Numbered from the stretch's first letter, positions 8,814-16,940 are shown. The stretch: 25,458 nucleotides of DNA from JAFHCF01 sp048497495 (GCA_048497495.1 JAFHCF010000020.1:1-25458); one strand, 5' to 3'. Numbers and translations are program-made. Notes: a model not told the origin generated them from the sequence alone.

Positions 8814-10100
8814 ATGACCGACCTCACCCGCCGCCTGCCCACCTCGTGCTTCGCCTACGCCGACGGCGAACTCGCCCTCGAGCATGTGAGGATCGCGGAC
8901 ATCGCGGCGGCGGTGGGCACGCCGTTCTATCTCTATTCGGCCGAGCGCCTGCGCGAGAACTACCGTCTGCTCGCCGACGCCCTCTCCCCGCTCGGTGTGA
9001 AGATCCACTACGCCATGAAGGCCAACGCCAATCGCGCCGTCGTCGCGGTGCTGGCGCGCGAGGGCGCCGGCGCCGACATCGTCTCCGGCGGCGAGCTGAC
9101 GCGGGCGCTCGACGGCGGCATCCCGGCGTCGCGCGTCGTCTTCTCCGGCGTCGGCAAGACCGACGCGGAGATCGTCCAGGCGATCGACGCGCGCGTCCAC
9201 CAGATCAACGCCGAGTCCTACGAGGAACTGCACCGCATCGACGCGCTCGCCCGGGCGCGCGGGGTGGTGGCCGAGGTGGCGCTCCGGGTCAATCCGGACG
9301 TCGACGCCGAGACCCACGCCAAGATCACCACCGGCAAGCGCGACAACAAGTTCGGCGTCGACGCCGACCGGCTGTCGCGGCTCGACAACGAGCTGAAGGC
9401 GATGACCAACGTCCGCCTCGTCGGCCTCGCCGTCCACATCGGCTCGCAGATCCTCTCGACCCGGCCCTTCGCCGCCGCCTATGCCCGCCTCGCCGACCTG
9501 ACGCGGGAACTTCGGGCGCGCGGCCACACACTCACCCGCCTCGATCTCGGCGGCGGCTTCGGCATCCCCTACCAGAACGAACTCGGCCTCGATCCGGCCG
9601 ACCTCGCCGCCACCATCCGCGCCACGGTGGGCGATCTCGGCTGCGAACTGACGGTCGAGCCCGGCCGCTCGATCGTCGCCGACGCCGGCGTGCTGGTCTC
9701 CCGCGTCGTCTTCGTCAAGGACGGCGGCGATCTCCAGTTCGCGGTGCTCGACGGCGCCATGAACGACCTGGTGCGCCCGGCGATGTACGACAGCCACCAC
9801 GACATCGTCACGGTGCGCCAGCCGGCGCCGGGATACGCGCCGATCGAATACGACGTGGTCGGGCCGATCTGCGAATCGTCCGACACTTTCGCCAAGCGGC
9901 GGAAGCTCCCCCCGCTGGCGAGTGGCGATCTCGTCGTGCTGGCCACCGCCGGCGCCTACGGCGCCACCATGTCCGGCACCTACAACGCCCGCCCCCTGAT
10001 CCCCGAAGTGATCGTCGACGCCGGCCGCTTCGCGGTGACCCGCCGCCGCATCCCCGTCGAGGAACAGCTCGGCTGGGAGAGCGTGCCGGAATGGTTGTGA
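8814..10100 (+). CDS. lysA: Diaminopimelate decarboxylase
   Basis: Last step of lysine synthesis: PLP-dependent decarboxylation of meso-diaminopimelate. The 428-residue product is a fold-III enzyme: PLP lysine K69 in HYAMKANAN, HIGSQI (208-213), glycine loop LDLGGGFGIPY (243-253), EPGRSIV (282-288), the substrate-binding CESSD (353-357) whose Cys acts across the dimer, and the C-terminal GAYGATMSGTYNARP. The frame is open to 8688, but ATG 8814 gives the usual N-terminus (F.Y..GEL...V...IA..VGTPFYLYS); no strong Shine-Dalgarno is seen for it, and ATG 8748 is the other possibility. It stands alone, without argH or dapF, and ends just before a repeat pair. Confidence 0.95.
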   Translation: MTDLTRRLPTSCFAYADGELALEHVRIADIAAAVGTPFYLYSAERLRENYRLLADALSPLGVKIHYAMKANANRAVVAVLAREGAGADIVSGGELTRALDGGIPASRVVFSGVGKTDAEIVQAIDARVHQINAESYEELHRIDALARARGVVAEVALRVNPDVDAETHAKITTGKRDNKFGVDADRLSRLDNELKAMTNVRLVGLAVHIGSQILSTRPFAAAYARLADLTRELRARGHTLTRLDLGGGFGIPYQNELGLDPADLAATIRATVGDLGCELTVEPGRSIVADAGVLVSRVVFVKDGGDLQFAVLDGAMNDLVRPAMYDSHHDIVTVRQPAPGYAPIEYDVVGPICESSDTFAKRRKLPPLASGDLVVLATAGAYGATMSGTYNARPLIPEVIVDAGRFAVTRRRIPVEEQLGWESVPEWL

Positions 10101-10110
10101 GGGGCGGTCT

Positions 10111-10138
10111 GGCGGAATAGCCGAAGGCGTATTCCGCC
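10111..10138 (+). repeat. Short palindromic repeat, GGCGGAATA type, copy 1
   Basis: GGCGGAATA ... TATTCCGCC, a perfect 9-bp outer stem with inner GCC-GAA-GGC. It is close to the reverse complement of the element at 10182-10209, the inner GCC/GGC stem being reversed. It starts 10 bases after the lysA stop and may serve as a transcript end. It runs into a perfect 16-bp palindrome, ATTCCGCCGGCGGAAT (10131-10146). Confidence 0.7.
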
Positions 10139-10181
10139 GGCGGAATCCGTCGTCTTCTCGGCGCGAGCGATCGGCTCGGAT

Positions 10182-10209
10182 GGCGGAATACGGCTTCGCC
10201 TATTCCACC
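10182..10209 (-). repeat. Short palindromic repeat, GGCGGAATA type, copy 2
   Basis: Read on the minus strand it is GGTGGAATA-GGC-GAA-GCC-G-TATTCCGCC, folding with one G-T pair in the outer stem. It directly abuts the stop codon of the oxidoreductase gene (TAG at 10210-10212, minus strand), which appears to belong to the flank of the repeat. Confidence 0.7.
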
Positions 10210-11271
10210 CTACGGGTCTCGGCCCTCGGCGGGCACCAACGGCGCGACGCCGAGCTTCTCCGCCCACGGCGCGAGGCTCTCGACGATGCCGGGGAAGAGC
10301 TCGAGCCCGTCGCGCTTCGCCCGGGCGATGCCTTGCGTCGCCTTGGCGCCCGGCAGGCGGACCGGCTTTCCCGGGTCGATCGGCGGATTGGTCCGGCAGG
10401 CCTCGGCGAGCCATTCGGTCTGACGGCGGAATTCGGCGTCGCCGGAAAAGAGCGCGGGATCGATGACCTGGACGAAGACGGCGCCGGTCCACCCCGTCGG
10501 CGCGTCGGCGCGGCCCCAGCCCGACAGCCCCTGGGTCATCGCCTCGACCCACAGGCCCAGCGCATAGCCCTTGTGACCATAGGCGAGGCCGCCGACCGGC
10601 AGCAGCGAGCCGCGCGGCTCGACCCATAGCATGGCGGGATCGTCGGTCGGCCGGCCGGCGGCGTCGAGCGCCCAATCGCCCGGCAGCCGCTCGCCGCGAT
10701 CGCGCCGGCGCGCCGCGAAGCCGGCGGTGGTGATCGCGGCGGAAACGTCGATGAGGATCGGATCGCCCTCGGTCGGGATGCCGACGGCGATCGGGTTGGA
10801 GGTGAGCAGCGCCCTGGTGCCGCCGTAGGGCGCGACATGGGTGATCGCCGGATCGCTGCACGAGATCACCGCCATCATGCCGGCATCGGTGGCGATCGAC
10901 AGATGGGCGGCGAGGCAGCCGATGTGGTGGCTGCGCCGGATGGCGACGGTGCAGGTGCCCGCCACCCTCGCCCGCTCGACCGCGAGGCCGACCGCCTTGC
11001 TGGTCAGCCACACGCCGGGAAGCCGACGGCCGTCCCAGACGACCGCCGCGAGCCGGTCGGCGACGATCTCCGGGTCGCCGGTCCGGGTCATCAGGCCCTT
11101 GTCGATGTCGGCGAGATAGGCGGCGAGCAGGCCCAGCCCGTGGGTGGTGTGCCCCATGGCGTCGGCCAGGACCAGGCGTTCGGCGACGATCCTCGGCTTG
11201 TCACCGTCGAGACCGGCGGCGGCGAGCAGGGCTGTGGCGTGGGCGACGAGGTCGTCGAAGCGATGGAGCAT
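10210..11271 (-). CDS. Ldh2-family malate/lactate-type NAD(P)-dependent oxidoreductase
   Basis: A 353-residue protein of the Ldh_2 (malate/L-lactate dehydrogenase, YlbC/AllD/DpkA) family, distinct from classical Rossmann LDHs. Family motifs seen are DAMGHTTHGLGLLAAYL near residue 40 (catalytic His region), RRSHHIG near 115, a TSNPIAVGIPTEG segment near 160 (usually GTNP.A...P), ITTAGFAAR, and GHKGYALGLWVEAMTQGLSG near 235. Members reduce 2-oxoacids or cyclic imino acids, or oxidise malate, ureidoglycolate or sulfolactate; the substrate cannot be called. It lies 77 bases downstream of an ABC exporter gene on the same strand. No good Shine-Dalgarno precedes ATG 11271, so the start is moderately sure. 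The stop codon lies at the edge of a palindromic repeat. Confidence 0.82.
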   Translation of the reverse strand: MLHRFDDLVAHATALLAAAGLDGDKPRIVAERLVLADAMGHTTHGLGLLAAYLADIDKGLMTRTGDPEIVADRLAAVVWDGRRLPGVWLTSKAVGLAVERARVAGTCTVAIRRSHHIGCLAAHLSIATDAGMMAVISCSDPAITHVAPYGGTRALLTSNPIAVGIPTEGDPILIDVSAAITTAGFAARRRDRGERLPGDWALDAAGRPTDDPAMLWVEPRGSLLPVGGLAYGHKGYALGLWVEAMTQGLSGWGRADAPTGWTGAVFVQVIDPALFSGDAEFRRQTEWLAEACRTNPPIDPGKPVRLPGAKATQGIARAKRDGLELFPGIVESLAPWAEKLGVAPLVPAEGRDP

Positions 11272-11348
11272 GGCGGCGGTCCGTGGCGGATGGTAGGTCC
11301 TCGTGCGGGCGCGAGGCGGACGCTCCGCCACGGCCGAGCCCAGCGGTC

Positions 11349-13169
11349 TCACGCCCCCGTCGGTTCGGTCCCGGCGCCACCCTGGAACTGCAGCCGCGCC
11401 AGACGGGCGTAGAGCCCGTCCTCGGCGACCAGCGTCTCGTGGGTGCCCTCCTCGACGATACGGCCGCCGTCGAGCACCAGGATGCGGTCGCATTCGAGCA
11501 CGGTGGCGAGCCGATGGGCGATGACCAGCGTCGTGCGGCCGACCATCAGCCGCTCGAGCGCGGTGTGGACCGTCGCCTCGCTCTCCGCGTCGAGGGAACT
11601 CGTCGCCTCGTCGAGGAGCAGGATGGGGGCGGCGCGCAGCACGGCGCGGGCGATGGCGAGACGCTGGCGTTGTCCGCCCGAGAGCGTCACGCCGCGTTCG
11701 CCGACGTGCGTCGCGTAGCCGTCGGCGAGTCCCTTGACGAACTCGTCGACGAGGGCGGCCTCCGCCGCCGCGATCACCTCGGCGTCGGTGGCGTCGCGCC
11801 GGCCGTAGCGGATGTTCTCCATGATCGTGTCGGCGAAGATCACCGTGTCCTGCGGCACGATGGCGATGCGGTCGCGCACCGCCGTCGGGTCGGCGCATTT
11901 CACGTCGACGCCGTCGATCAGCACCCGGCCGCCCTTCGGATCGTAGTAGCGCAGGAGCAGGTGGAAGAGCGTCGACTTGCCCGCCCCCGAGGGTCCGACC
12001 AGCGCCACCTTCTCGCCGCGCGAGACGACGATGTCGACGCCGTCGAGAACCGTGCGATCCGGCGCGCCGGGATAGGCGAAACGGACGTCCTCGAAGCGCA
12101 CCTCGCCGATCGACGGCTCCGGCATCGCCACCGGAGCGGCGGGGGCGGCGATCGTCGGCGCTTCCTGCAGGAGTTCGGCGAGGCGCTCGGCGGCGCCCGC
12201 CCCTTGGGCGATCTCGCCCCACACCTGGCTGAGCTCGGAGAGCGCGCCGGCGGCGAAGACCGAATAGAGCACGAACTGGGAGAGCGAGCCCGGCGTCAGT
12301 CGCCCGGCGAGCACGTCGGTGGCGCCGATCCACAGCACCGCCACCACCGAGCCGAAGACGGTGAAGATGGCGACGGCGGTGAGCCAGGAGCGCGCCCGGG
12401 TCGACGACCGGGCCGCCGTGAAGGCGCTCTCCACCGACCGGGCGAAATGGCCGATGGCCGCGCCCTCGTTGGTGAAGGCCTGGAGCGTGCGCATCGCCCC
12501 GATGCTCTCCGAGGCGAAGGCGGCGGCGTCCGCCAGCGTGTCCTGGGCGAAGCGCGAGCGCGAGCGCACCTTGCGGCCGAAGGCGACCAGCGGCAGCACG
12601 ATCACCGGAATGGCGAGCAGCACCAGCCCCGAGAGCCGTGGGCTGGTGACGATCATCATCCCCACCGCGCCGACGAAGAGGAAGAAGTTGCGTAGCGCGA
12701 TCGACGCCGAGGCGCCGACCGCCGACTTGATCTGAGTGGTGTCGGCGGTCAGCCGCGACACGATCTCGCCCGACTGCGAGCGATCCCAGAAATCGGCCGA
12801 GAGCCGGGTGACGTGGGTGAAGACCTGGGTGCGCAGATCGGCGACGATGCGTTCGCCGAGCCAGGTGACGAGGTAGTAGCGCGACGCCGAGGCGATGGCC
12901 AAGGCGCCGGCGAGCACCACCAACATGCCGAAATAGCGATCGATGAAGGCGCCGTCGGCGGCGGAGAAGCCGTGATCGATCATCCGGCGGATGGCGAGCG
13001 GCAGGAGCAGCGTCACGCCGGCGGCCGCCACCAGCGCGGCGAAGGCGGCGACGGCGTGCCCACGGTGGGCGGCGAGATAGGGCAGGAGCGCTTTCAGCGG
13101 CTTGACGGAACGGCGCCGGGCGGCGGCCTCGGTCGCGGTCACGCCGGCGGTCTCGGAGGATCTGCGCAC
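11349..13169 (-). CDS. ABC exporter, fused permease-ATPase (MsbA/ABCB-like half transporter)
   Basis: A 606-residue half transporter that works as a dimer in the inner membrane. Residues 25-330 form a six-helix transmembrane domain; the C-terminal ATPase has Walker A GPSGAGKST (392-400), Q-loop Q440, signature LSGGQRQR (496-503), Walker B ILLLDEATSSLD (516-527) and an IAHR switch His near 554. The frame is open to an ATG at 13289, but GTG 13169 is preferred: AGAAGGA lies 9 bases upstream and the extra 40 residues are Arg-rich and unlike any transporter N-terminus. The substrate is unknown (lipid, drug or peptide export are all possible); close relatives are annotated as multidrug or lipid A exporters. 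It is probably co-transcribed with the downstream oxidoreductase. Confidence 0.88.
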   Translation of the reverse strand: MRRSSETAGVTATEAAARRRSVKPLKALLPYLAAHRGHAVAAFAALVAAAGVTLLLPLAIRRMIDHGFSAADGAFIDRYFGMLVVLAGALAIASASRYYLVTWLGERIVADLRTQVFTHVTRLSADFWDRSQSGEIVSRLTADTTQIKSAVGASASIALRNFFLFVGAVGMMIVTSPRLSGLVLLAIPVIVLPLVAFGRKVRSRSRFAQDTLADAAAFASESIGAMRTLQAFTNEGAAIGHFARSVESAFTAARSSTRARSWLTAVAIFTVFGSVVAVLWIGATDVLAGRLTPGSLSQFVLYSVFAAGALSELSQVWGEIAQGAGAAERLAELLQEAPTIAAPAAPVAMPEPSIGEVRFEDVRFAYPGAPDRTVLDGVDIVVSRGEKVALVGPSGAGKSTLFHLLLRYYDPKGGRVLIDGVDVKCADPTAVRDRIAIVPQDTVIFADTIMENIRYGRRDATDAEVIAAAEAALVDEFVKGLADGYATHVGERGVTLSGGQRQRLAIARAVLRAAPILLLDEATSSLDAESEATVHTALERLMVGRTTLVIAHRLATVLECDRILVLDGGRIVEEGTHETLVAEDGLYARLARLQFQGGAGTEPTGA

Positions 13170-13376
13170 GTTCGGCCGTCCTTCTCGGGCGCACGTCGGG
13201 AAGCGCCCCCGTCTCGATCCACGTGGTCGCCGACGGAGCCCCCCGACGACGGAAGCGTGTTCATTGGCCCGAACCGGCCGTCGGATCAAGTCCCGCGTCG
13301 AACATCATGGCGCGAGCGGCCGGCGAAAACCGGTGGGGAGACGTTGCTTTCCCTACCGATCGCGTCGCCGCGACGC

Positions 13377-13405
13377 TTGTTCGTCGGCGGAAGATGGGCT
13401 ATAGA
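13377..13405 (+). promoter_or_regulatory. Predicted promoter of rpmE
   Basis: TTGTTC (13377-13382), a 17-base spacer and TATAGA (13400-13405) in the context GGGCTATAGAC. The start of transcription would be near 13412, leaving a leader of about 137 bases. Confidence 0.6.
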
Positions 13406-13421
13406 CCCGCCCGAACCGACG

Positions 13422-13458
13422 AGACGGTCGCGGCGACGAGCCGGCGGCCCGTCTTTTT
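13422..13458 (+). terminator. Terminator-like hairpin in the rpmE leader (possible attenuator)
   Basis: AGACGG (13422-13427) pairs with CCGTCT (13449-13454), enclosing an inner CGGC-gacga-GCCG stem (13431-13443), and is followed by TTTT. No gene precedes it on this strand; it starts only about 10 bases after the predicted transcription start. A second AGACGG (13474-13479) could pair with the same CCGTCT. Confidence 0.4.
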
Positions 13459-13548
13459 CGTCGCATCATTCTGAGACGGTCGTGATCGATCCCTGTCGCC
13501 CCCGTGGGCGGGTGCCGGGTAGATCACCGAAGACACGGGGAAATCACG

Positions 13549-13770
13549 ATGAAGCAGGGCATTCATCCCGACTACCACACCATCAAGGTGGTGATGACCG
13601 ACGGCACCGAGTTCCTGACGCGCTCCACCATGGGCGCCGACGGCGACACGCTGAACCTCGACATCGATCCGACCTGCCATCCGGCGTGGACCGGCGGCTC
13701 CCAGCAGCTGCTCGATCGCGGCGGCCGCATCTCCAAGTTCAAGGACAAGTTCAAGGGCTTCGGTCTCTGA
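13549..13770 (+). CDS. rpmE: Ribosomal protein bL31 (zinc-independent form)
   Basis: A 73-residue large-subunit protein. MKQGIHPDYHTIKVVMTDGTEF, with TRSTMG and DPTCHPAWTGG, is the bL31 pattern, and the tail LLDRGGRISKFKDKFKGFG is typical of alphaproteobacterial members. Of the four zinc-binding cysteines of the C+ form only one Cys remains (in PTCHPAW), so this is a C- form not expected to bind zinc. Start ATG 13549 has GGGGA at 13537-13541. It has its own promoter with a long leader, and a bidirectional terminator after it. Confidence 0.96.
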   Translation: MKQGIHPDYHTIKVVMTDGTEFLTRSTMGADGDTLNLDIDPTCHPAWTGGSQQLLDRGGRISKFKDKFKGFGL

Positions 13771-13800
13771 TCGATCCCGGACGACATCTCCAGAGACTCG

Positions 13801-13828
13801 AAACCCCGGCCTCGCGGCCGGGGTTTTT
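13801..13828. terminator. Bidirectional terminator between rpmE and eamA
   Basis: A perfect 11-bp stem AAACCCCGGCC / GGCCGGGGTTT (13801-13811, 13816-13826) with loop TCGC, followed by TT. The A-run at the left end gives a short T-run on the minus strand, so it can also end the convergent eamA message, whose stop codon lies 24 bases away. Confidence 0.8.
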
Positions 13829-13852
13829 CGTTGGTGCCGACCGTGAGGGACC

Positions 13853-14728
13853 TCACCGGCGCAGGGCGAGCGCCAGCCGGGGCCCGAGCACGTTGACCAC
13901 CAGGCCGACGAAGACCAGCGCCGCGCCCGCCATCTCGGTGCCGCCGAAGGGCTCGCCGAGCACCAGGCTGGCCGAACCCATGCCGAAGATCGGCACCAGG
14001 AGCGAGAGCGGCGCCACCGTCGCCGCCGGGTGGCGGGAGAGCAGCCGGCTCCACACGGCGAAACCGAGGAGGGTCGACGGCCAGGCGAGAAAGGTGACCG
14101 CCCCCAGCGCCGTCCATGTCGGATGGCGCACCGCCTCGACGATCGCCGCCGAGCCCTCGAAGAGAAACGACAGCGCCAGGAGCGGCAGGATCGGCACCAG
14201 CGACACCCACACGATGAAGCCCAGCATGTCGATGCGCCCGAGCTTCTTGGTGAGGATGTTGGTGACGCCCCAGCAGGCCGCCGCCCCGATCACCAGCGCG
14301 AAGGGCATCAAGGCGGCGCCCTGCCAGCGCGTCGCCCCGATCACCACGATACCGGCGACCGCCATGGCGGCGCCGAGATACTGGATCGGCTTCGGCCGCT
14401 CGCCGAGCGTCAGATAGGCGAAGACGATGGTGAAGAAGGCCTGGCTCTGGAGGACGATCGAGGTGAGGCCGGCCGGCATCCCCGCCTTCATGCCGACGAA
14501 CAGCAGCCCGAACTGCGCCACCCCGAAGATCATGCCGAAGACGATGTACATCCGCCACGAGATCGCCGGCCTGCGGATGAAGAACACCGCCGGCAGGGCG
14601 GCGAGGACGAAGCGCGCCGACGTCAGAAACAAGGGTGGCACATCGGCGACGCCGAGTTTGATGACGACGAAGTTGAAGCCCCAGATCGCCACGACCATCA
14701 GCGCGAGGAGCAGTTGTCCGAGCGACAT
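13853..14728 (-). CDS. eamA: EamA-family (DMT) exporter, O-acetylserine/cysteine exporter type
   Basis: A 291-residue inner-membrane protein with ten predicted helices in two EamA repeats (about 5-135 and 145-285). The N-terminal segment ALMVVAIWGFNFVVIKLGV and the later FGVAQFGLLF, GMPAGLTSIVLQSQAFFTIV and VAPLSLLVPIFGMGSA match the E. coli EamA (YdeD) pattern closely by eye, better than generic DMT proteins. E. coli EamA exports O-acetylserine and cysteine-pathway metabolites. ATG 14728 has AGAGGAA about 10 bases upstream. It begins 23 bases after the aminotransferase stop on the same strand, so both are likely one transcript. The substrate is inferred, not shown. Confidence 0.85.
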   Translation of the reverse strand: MSLGQLLLALMVVAIWGFNFVVIKLGVADVPPLFLTSARFVLAALPAVFFIRRPAISWRMYIVFGMIFGVAQFGLLFVGMKAGMPAGLTSIVLQSQAFFTIVFAYLTLGERPKPIQYLGAAMAVAGIVVIGATRWQGAALMPFALVIGAAACWGVTNILTKKLGRIDMLGFIVWVSLVPILPLLALSFLFEGSAAIVEAVRHPTWTALGAVTFLAWPSTLLGFAVWSRLLSRHPAATVAPLSLLVPIFGMGSASLVLGEPFGGTEMAGAALVFVGLVVNVLGPRLALALRR

Positions 14729-14751
14729 GGACGTGGTGTTCCTCTCGCGCC

Positions 14752-15993
14752 TCAGGCGGCTTCGCCGACCATCCGCGAGATCAACCGGCCGAGCCGGGCG
14801 AGACCTTCGGCGATCTGCGCCTCGTTGGGCGAGGAGAAGTTGAGGCGGATGGTGTCGGCCTGCGCTTCCGTCGCGAAGAAGGCCTTGCCGGGGACGAAGG
14901 CGACCCGTTCCTCGGCGACGGCGCGCGCCAGGAGCTCCGCCCCGTCGACGCCCCCGGGCAGTCTCACCCAGACGAAGAGCCCGCCCTCCGGCCGCGTCCA
15001 TTCGACCCCCTTCGGCATCGAGGCGGCGAGGCCGGCCAGCATCGCGTCGCGCCGGCCGCGATAGAGCGCGATGGCGCGCGCCACGTTGGCCTCGTAGGTG
15101 GTCTCGGCGACCCGCGCCATGACCATCTGATTGAGGGTCGAGGAATGCAGGTCGCCCGCCTGTTTCACCAGCACCAGCTTCTGGATCAACGGCTTCGCCG
15201 CGACGATCCACCCCACCCTGAGCGCCGGAACCAGGGTCTTGGAGAAGGTGCCGCAATAGACCGTGCGGGTCTTCTCGATGTCGCCGCCGTTGGCCGCGAC
15301 GTCGAGCGACAGGATCGACGGCAAGGCTTCACCGTCGAAGCGCAGCGCCTGATAGGCGCTGTCCTCGATCACCGGGATCTCCAGCTCGGCGGCGAGATCG
15401 AGCAGCTTCAGCCGGTTCTCGACCGACATGGTGATGCCGGTGGGATTGGCGTAGTCGGGCACCACATAGGCGAACTTCACCCGCCCGCCCTGGGCGCAAG
15501 CCGCGCCCGCATAGGCCGCCGGCGTCATGTTGCCGCCGTCGAGGATCAGTCGGTCGTAGCGCGGCTCGTAGGCGTTGAAGGCCTGGAGCGCCCCGAGATA
15601 GGTCGGCGCCTCGGTCAACGCCGTGTCGCCGGGCGAGATCAGGAGCTTGGCCAGGAAGTCGAGCCCCTGCTGCGAGCCGCAGGTGATCAGCACGTTGTCG
15701 AGGTCGCAGGGAACGCCGTTCTTCCCCATGAAGTCGACGATCCAGCGCCTGAGCGGCACGTAGCCCTCGGAAACCGAGTACTGCAGCGCCTGGGACGCGG
15801 TCACCGGATCGGCGAGGATGTCGTCCTGGGCCTTGCGGATCGCCTCGACCGGAAACAGCACCGGATCGGGGATGCCGCCGGCGAAGGAGATGATGTCCGG
15901 CTGATCGAGCAACTTGAGGAGTTCGCGAATCTCGGAGGCGCGCATGCGCTCCGAACGGGTGGCGAAGACTCGAGACCAATCGACGGCGGACAT
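14752..15993 (-). CDS. PLP-dependent class I/II aminotransferase (2-aminoadipate / LysN-like)
   Basis: A 413-residue fold-I aminotransferase. It shows ISFAGGIPDPVLFP (35-48), the cofactor loop GSQQG (106-110), Asn183 in YANPTG, Asp211 and Tyr214 in EDSAYQALRF, the PLP lysine K252 in GTFSKTLVPALRVGW and the C-terminal RLNFSSPNE with the carboxylate-binding Arg. This pattern is that of the MocR-like/2-aminoadipate aminotransferase group, which accepts 2-aminoadipate, kynurenine, aromatic or branched amino acids; no DNA-binding domain is fused. It lies directly upstream of eamA, suggesting linked conversion and export of amino acids. The Shine-Dalgarno is weak; the start is chosen by family length. 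Confidence 0.88.
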   Translation of the reverse strand: MSAVDWSRVFATRSERMRASEIRELLKLLDQPDIISFAGGIPDPVLFPVEAIRKAQDDILADPVTASQALQYSVSEGYVPLRRWIVDFMGKNGVPCDLDNVLITCGSQQGLDFLAKLLISPGDTALTEAPTYLGALQAFNAYEPRYDRLILDGGNMTPAAYAGAACAQGGRVKFAYVVPDYANPTGITMSVENRLKLLDLAAELEIPVIEDSAYQALRFDGEALPSILSLDVAANGGDIEKTRTVYCGTFSKTLVPALRVGWIVAAKPLIQKLVLVKQAGDLHSSTLNQMVMARVAETTYEANVARAIALYRGRRDAMLAGLAASMPKGVEWTRPEGGLFVWVRLPGGVDGAELLARAVAEERVAFVPGKAFFATEAQADTIRLNFSSPNEAQIAEGLARLGRLISRMVGEAA

Positions 15994-16026
15994 GTCGGTT
16001 CATCCAGACCTGTGGCAGGGGAACGA

Positions 16027-16055
16027 ACGCTAATCCCGCCGCCGAGAAAGGTCAA
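16027..16055 (-). promoter_or_regulatory. Predicted promoter of the aminotransferase-eamA unit
   Basis: On the minus strand TTGACC (16055-16050), 17 bases, then TAGCGT (16032-16027). It lies between fabI and the aminotransferase, about 34 bases before the latter's start. The -35 is near consensus; the -10 is weak. Confidence 0.45.
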
Positions 16056-16100
16056 CATTGCTGTCGTAAATGATCCCGCCGGACCGGCGTCGCCGTCGGA

Positions 16101-16940
16101 TCACTCCGCCGCCGACTTCGAGCCCTCTTCGCTCTCGCGCCGCTCCTGGATCTTCAACTCCTCGAGCCGCGGCATCGACACGATCGAATAGCCCGAGTCG
16201 ACGAAGTGGCATTCGCCGGTGACCCCGGTCGACAGATCGGAGAGCAGGTAGAGCGCGGTGCCGCCGACCTCCTCGATGGTGACGGCGCGGCCGAGCGGCG
16301 AATTGCGCCGCTGGAAATTGTACATCAGCCGGGCATCGGCGACGCCGGCGCCGGCGAGCGTGCGGACCGGACCGGCGGAGATGGCGTTGACGCGGATGTC
16401 GTCGAGGCCGAAGTCCATGGCGAGGTAGCGCACCGAGCTCTCCAGCGCCGCCTTGGCGACCCCCATGACGTTGTAGTTGGGCATCACCCGGGTCGAGCCG
16501 CCGTAGGTCAGCGTGATCATCGAGCCGCCGCGATTCATCATCGCCGCCGCGCGCTTGGCGATTTCGGTGAAGGAGAAGCAGGAGATCACCATGGTGCGCG
16601 AGAAATTCTCGCGGCTGGTGTCGGCGTAACGGCCCTTCAACTCGTTCTTGTCGGAGAAACCGATCGAATGGACGAGGAAGTCGATGGCGCCCCATTCGGC
16701 CTTGAGCCGATCGAAGACCGCGTCGACCGAGGCGATGTCCTCGACGTCGCAGGGCAACAGGAGCTTCGCCCCGATGGTCTCGGCGAGCGGCTTCAGCCGC
16801 CGACCGAAGGCCTCGCCCTGATAGGTGAAGGCCAGTTCCGCGCCGTGGGCGGCGAGTTTCTTGGCGATGCCCCAGGCGATCGAATGGTCATTGGCGACCC
16901 CCATCACCAGACCGCGCTTCCCCGCCATGATCCCGCTCAT
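16101..16940 (-). CDS. fabI: Enoyl-[acyl-carrier-protein] reductase (NADH) FabI
   Basis: A 279-residue short-chain dehydrogenase-type enzyme reducing trans-2-enoyl-ACP in each fatty-acid elongation cycle. The nucleotide-binding VMGVANDHSIAWGIAK (12-27), FLVHSIGF (88-95), and the FabI catalytic pair Y156 / K163 (Tyr-x6-Lys in YNVMGVAK) with Y146 are present at the same numbers as in E. coli; SAGPVRT.AG follows. This is the target family of triclosan and isoniazid. A GAGGAG sits 5 bases before ATG 16940. A strong terminator separates it from fabB upstream, so it is its own unit although it lies in the fab cluster. The C-terminal 20 residues are charged and variable. Confidence 0.96.
   Translation of the reverse strand: MSGIMAGKRGLVMGVANDHSIAWGIAKKLAAHGAELAFTYQGEAFGRRLKPLAETIGAKLLLPCDVEDIASVDAVFDRLKAEWGAIDFLVHSIGFSDKNELKGRYADTSRENFSRTMVISCFSFTEIAKRAAAMMNRGGSMITLTYGGSTRVMPNYNVMGVAKAALESSVRYLAMDFGLDDIRVNAISAGPVRTLAGAGVADARLMYNFQRRNSPLGRAVTIEEVGGTALYLLSDLSTGVTGECHFVDSGYSIVSMPRLEELKIQERRESEEGSKSAAE

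Larger units (their letters stand above)
13170..13548. other. Divergent intergenic region, ABC exporter / rpmE
   Basis: 379 bases. The left half (13170-13370) shows no clear signal, only the upstream region of the exporter. The right half holds a promoter (13377-13405), a terminator-like hairpin (13422-13458), a 10-base direct repeat GAGACGGTCG (13421-13430, 13473-13482), a small hairpin CGCCC-ccgt-GGGCG (13497-13510) and the rpmE ribosome binding site GGGGA (13537-13541). Confidence 0.65.

Noticed and set aside
10131..10146. 16-bp palindrome ATTCCGCCGGCGGAAT as an operator
   Set aside because: It is explained by the edge of the GGCGGAATA repeat; no promoter is nearby and the flanking genes converge.
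10210..13194. A single 994-residue minus-strand protein
   Set aside because: The oxidoreductase frame happens to be open through the ABC exporter region; only residues from ATG 11271 look like protein, the rest is an Arg-rich shadow.
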